Shown here: piece by piece, positions 55,786 through 56,845 of the stretch | Position numbering within the stretch: the stretch's first letter is position 1 | How the letters are laid out: the number at the start of each line of letters is the position of its first letter | NCBI GenBank assembly: GCA_026400275.1 | Contig: JAPLPK010000019.1 | Span: 1-56,845 of the forward strand | Direction: 5' to 3' | DNA: 56,845 bases | Source: Burkholderiales bacterium | GTDB lineage: Bacteria; Pseudomonadota; Gammaproteobacteria; Burkholderiales; Burkholderiaceae_C | Program-made: the position numbers and the translations under genes | Notes under the pieces: model-generated | What the model saw: the letters and a program-made list of their open reading frames with translations, nothing else | Database searches by the model: none | What the model was told of the DNA's origin: nothing

Positions 55786-55871
55786 GTGGTGACGGGGTGG
55801 TGAGCGAATCTTGCGTTTGTGGCCTGAAATTACAGCGAAAACCAGCGGTGCTGCAATTTATATTTTCGCCC

Positions 55872-56756
55872 ATGACTTTGACACGGTACCCACGGGTAAT
55901 TCCTTTTTTGGCGGTTCTGGGCGCGGTGACGGCCCTGGGCCTTGGCACGTCCTGGGCCAAGCAGCTTTTCCCATTGGTGGGCGCGCAGGGCACGTCGGCC
56001 GTGCGGGTGGGGTTTTCAGCCCTGCTTTTGCTGCTCCTATGGCGGCCCTGGCGCTGGCATCTGTCGCGCGCCGATGCTATCTCCATTGCCTGCTACGGCG
56101 CTGCGCTGGGGGCGATGAACCTGATGTTCTACATGTCGCTGCGTACCTTGCCGTTTGGGCTGGCCGTGGCCATCGAGTTTGCCGGGCCGCTGACTTTGGC
56201 GATTGCCGCGTCGCGTCGTATGGTGGACTTTGTCTGGCTGGCGCTGGCCGTTTTGGGCCTGGGCATGTTGCTACCCCTGGGCTTGAGCAGCAACGATCTG
56301 GACCCCACGGGCGTGCTGTATGGGCTGGGCGCAGCGGTGTTGTGGGCCTTGTACATCGTGTTTGGCAAGCGTGTGGGCCATTTGCATGCCGGGCATTCGG
56401 TGTCGCTGGGCCTGCTGGTGGCGGCCCTTGTGGTGGTGCCGGTGGGCGTTGTGCATGCCGGCGTGGCGTTGCTGTCGCCCACGGTGCTGCTGGTCGGCGT
56501 GTGCGTGGCGGCGATCTCCAGCGCGCTGCCTATTTCTCTGGAAATGGTGGCGATGAAGCGCCTGCCCAAGGAGGCCTTCGGCATCATGATCAGCATGGAG
56601 CCGGCGGTGGCCGCGGTGCTGGCCATGGGCCTGCTGGACGAGCACCTGAACCACCAGCAGTGGTTGGCCATAGGCTGCATCATGGCTGCGTCCATGGGCA
56701 GTGCCGCCACGGCGCGGCGGCCACGGTCCCCTGCGTCGCAGGTGGTGACTGCCTAG
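55872..56756 (+). CDS. EamA/DMT-family exporter, RhtA-like
   Basis: A 294-residue inner-membrane transporter with about ten hydrophobic helices in two EamA repeats. VLGAVTALGLGTSWAKQLFP, LVGAQGTSAVRVGFSALLLL and FYMSLRTLPFGLAVAIEFAG strongly resemble E. coli RhtA (295 residues), the threonine/homoserine exporter. The second half has SALPISLEMVAMKRLPKEAF and MSMEPAVAAVLA-like segments. The start at 55872 gives the RhtA length; the open frame extends further upstream without a good start. It is divergent from lrp. Amino acid export is probable; the exact substrate is inferred. Confidence 0.9.
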   Translation: MTLTRYPRVIPFLAVLGAVTALGLGTSWAKQLFPLVGAQGTSAVRVGFSALLLLLLWRPWRWHLSRADAISIACYGAALGAMNLMFYMSLRTLPFGLAVAIEFAGPLTLAIAASRRMVDFVWLALAVLGLGMLLPLGLSSNDLDPTGVLYGLGAAVLWALYIVFGKRVGHLHAGHSVSLGLLVAALVVVPVGVVHAGVALLSPTVLLVGVCVAAISSALPISLEMVAMKRLPKEAFGIMISMEPAVAAVLAMGLLDEHLNHQQWLAIGCIMAASMGSAATARRPRSPASQVVTA

Positions 56757-56758
56757 CT

Positions 56759-56845
56759 TCAGTCGTAGGTCAGCGTGAAGATTAGATCGATCGCGCTTTG
56801 TTCGCCGGTCTGGCCGCGCAGGGTGAAGCGTTTGCTCAGGTCGTA
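56759..56845 (-). CDS. C-terminus of a TamB-like translocation/assembly protein (cut by window)
   Basis: The last 28 codons of a minus-strand gene: YDLSKRFTLRGQTGEQSAID, then LIFTLTYD and TGA. The pattern of an aromatic-ending amphipathic beta-strand with S-aiDLiftl-yD resembles the C-terminus of betaproteobacterial TamB (DUF490) proteins, which act in outer-membrane protein or lipid transport. The fragment is too short for certainty. It is convergent with the RhtA-like gene. Confidence 0.5.
   Translation of the reverse strand, partial: YDLSKRFTLRGQTGEQSAIDLIFTLTYD

Overview
The window is a 56.8-kb piece of a GC-rich bacterial chromosome. Gene content and order (hemL-thiD-rubredoxin-pilGHIJ-chpA, yqgE-ruvX-pyrR-pyrB-pyrC', GlxA/AraC-type GbdR beside betaine genes) fit a betaproteobacterium of the Burkholderiales. 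The two dispersed intergenic repeat families look to me like those of Comamonadaceae genomes (Rhodoferax/Polaromonas/Acidovorax type). The family-level placement is inference; nothing here names a species.

Layout. 1-1.9 kb (+): 3' part of purH, a small c-type cytochrome, an ABM-family monooxygenase. 1.9-7.1 kb (-): MFS transporter with its TetR regulator, a glycine-zipper outer-membrane-type protein, hemL, thiD. 7.2-16.8 kb (+): rubredoxin (GTG start), then a Pil-Chp chemosensory operon (pilG, pilH, pilI, pilJ, chpA) for twitching/surface signalling, without pilK or chpB in place. 16.9-18.4 kb (-): photolyase. 18.4-46.1 kb (-): a nearly unbroken choline/glycine betaine catabolic island. 46.3-50.3 kb (+): yqgE-ruvX-pyrR-pyrB-pyrC'. 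50.4-53.7 kb (+): plsC-like acyltransferase and two family-2 glycosyltransferases, the second AT-rich. 54.0-56.8 kb: two small hypothetical genes, tRNA-Arg(CCT), an Lrp regulator divergent from an RhtA-like exporter, and the tail of a TamB-like gene.

The betaine island encodes a whole route on one strand. ChoVW with two separate periplasmic binding proteins imports choline/betaine. BetA and BetB oxidise choline to glycine betaine. The Rieske oxygenase GbcA with its reductase GbcB removes one methyl to give dimethylglycine. DgcA/DgcB with a dedicated EtfA/EtfB pair gives sarcosine. SoxBDAG gives glycine and loads the methyl carbon on tetrahydrofolate. GlyA makes serine and SdaA makes pyruvate. 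PurU should release formate from formyl-THF, but here purU carries an exact 35-bp tandem duplication that shifts the frame and removes the last ~37 residues. GbdR is the likely activator; a TGTCA-N6-TGTCA direct repeat occurs upstream of both soxB and choX.

Other points worth a second look: an M19 'dipeptidase' lacking three of the expected metal ligands, a V4R-domain protein of unknown role beside dgcA, a DgcA lacking one of the four cluster cysteines known in trimethylamine dehydrogenase, a dihydroorotase homologue lacking its metal ligands (pyrC'), a ~50-bp palindromic repeat (nine copies) that sits at gene 3' ends and sometimes supplies the stop codon, and a ~100-bp two-hairpin repeat (four copies) always in the same orientation relative to transcription, with a compensatory change in one stem.
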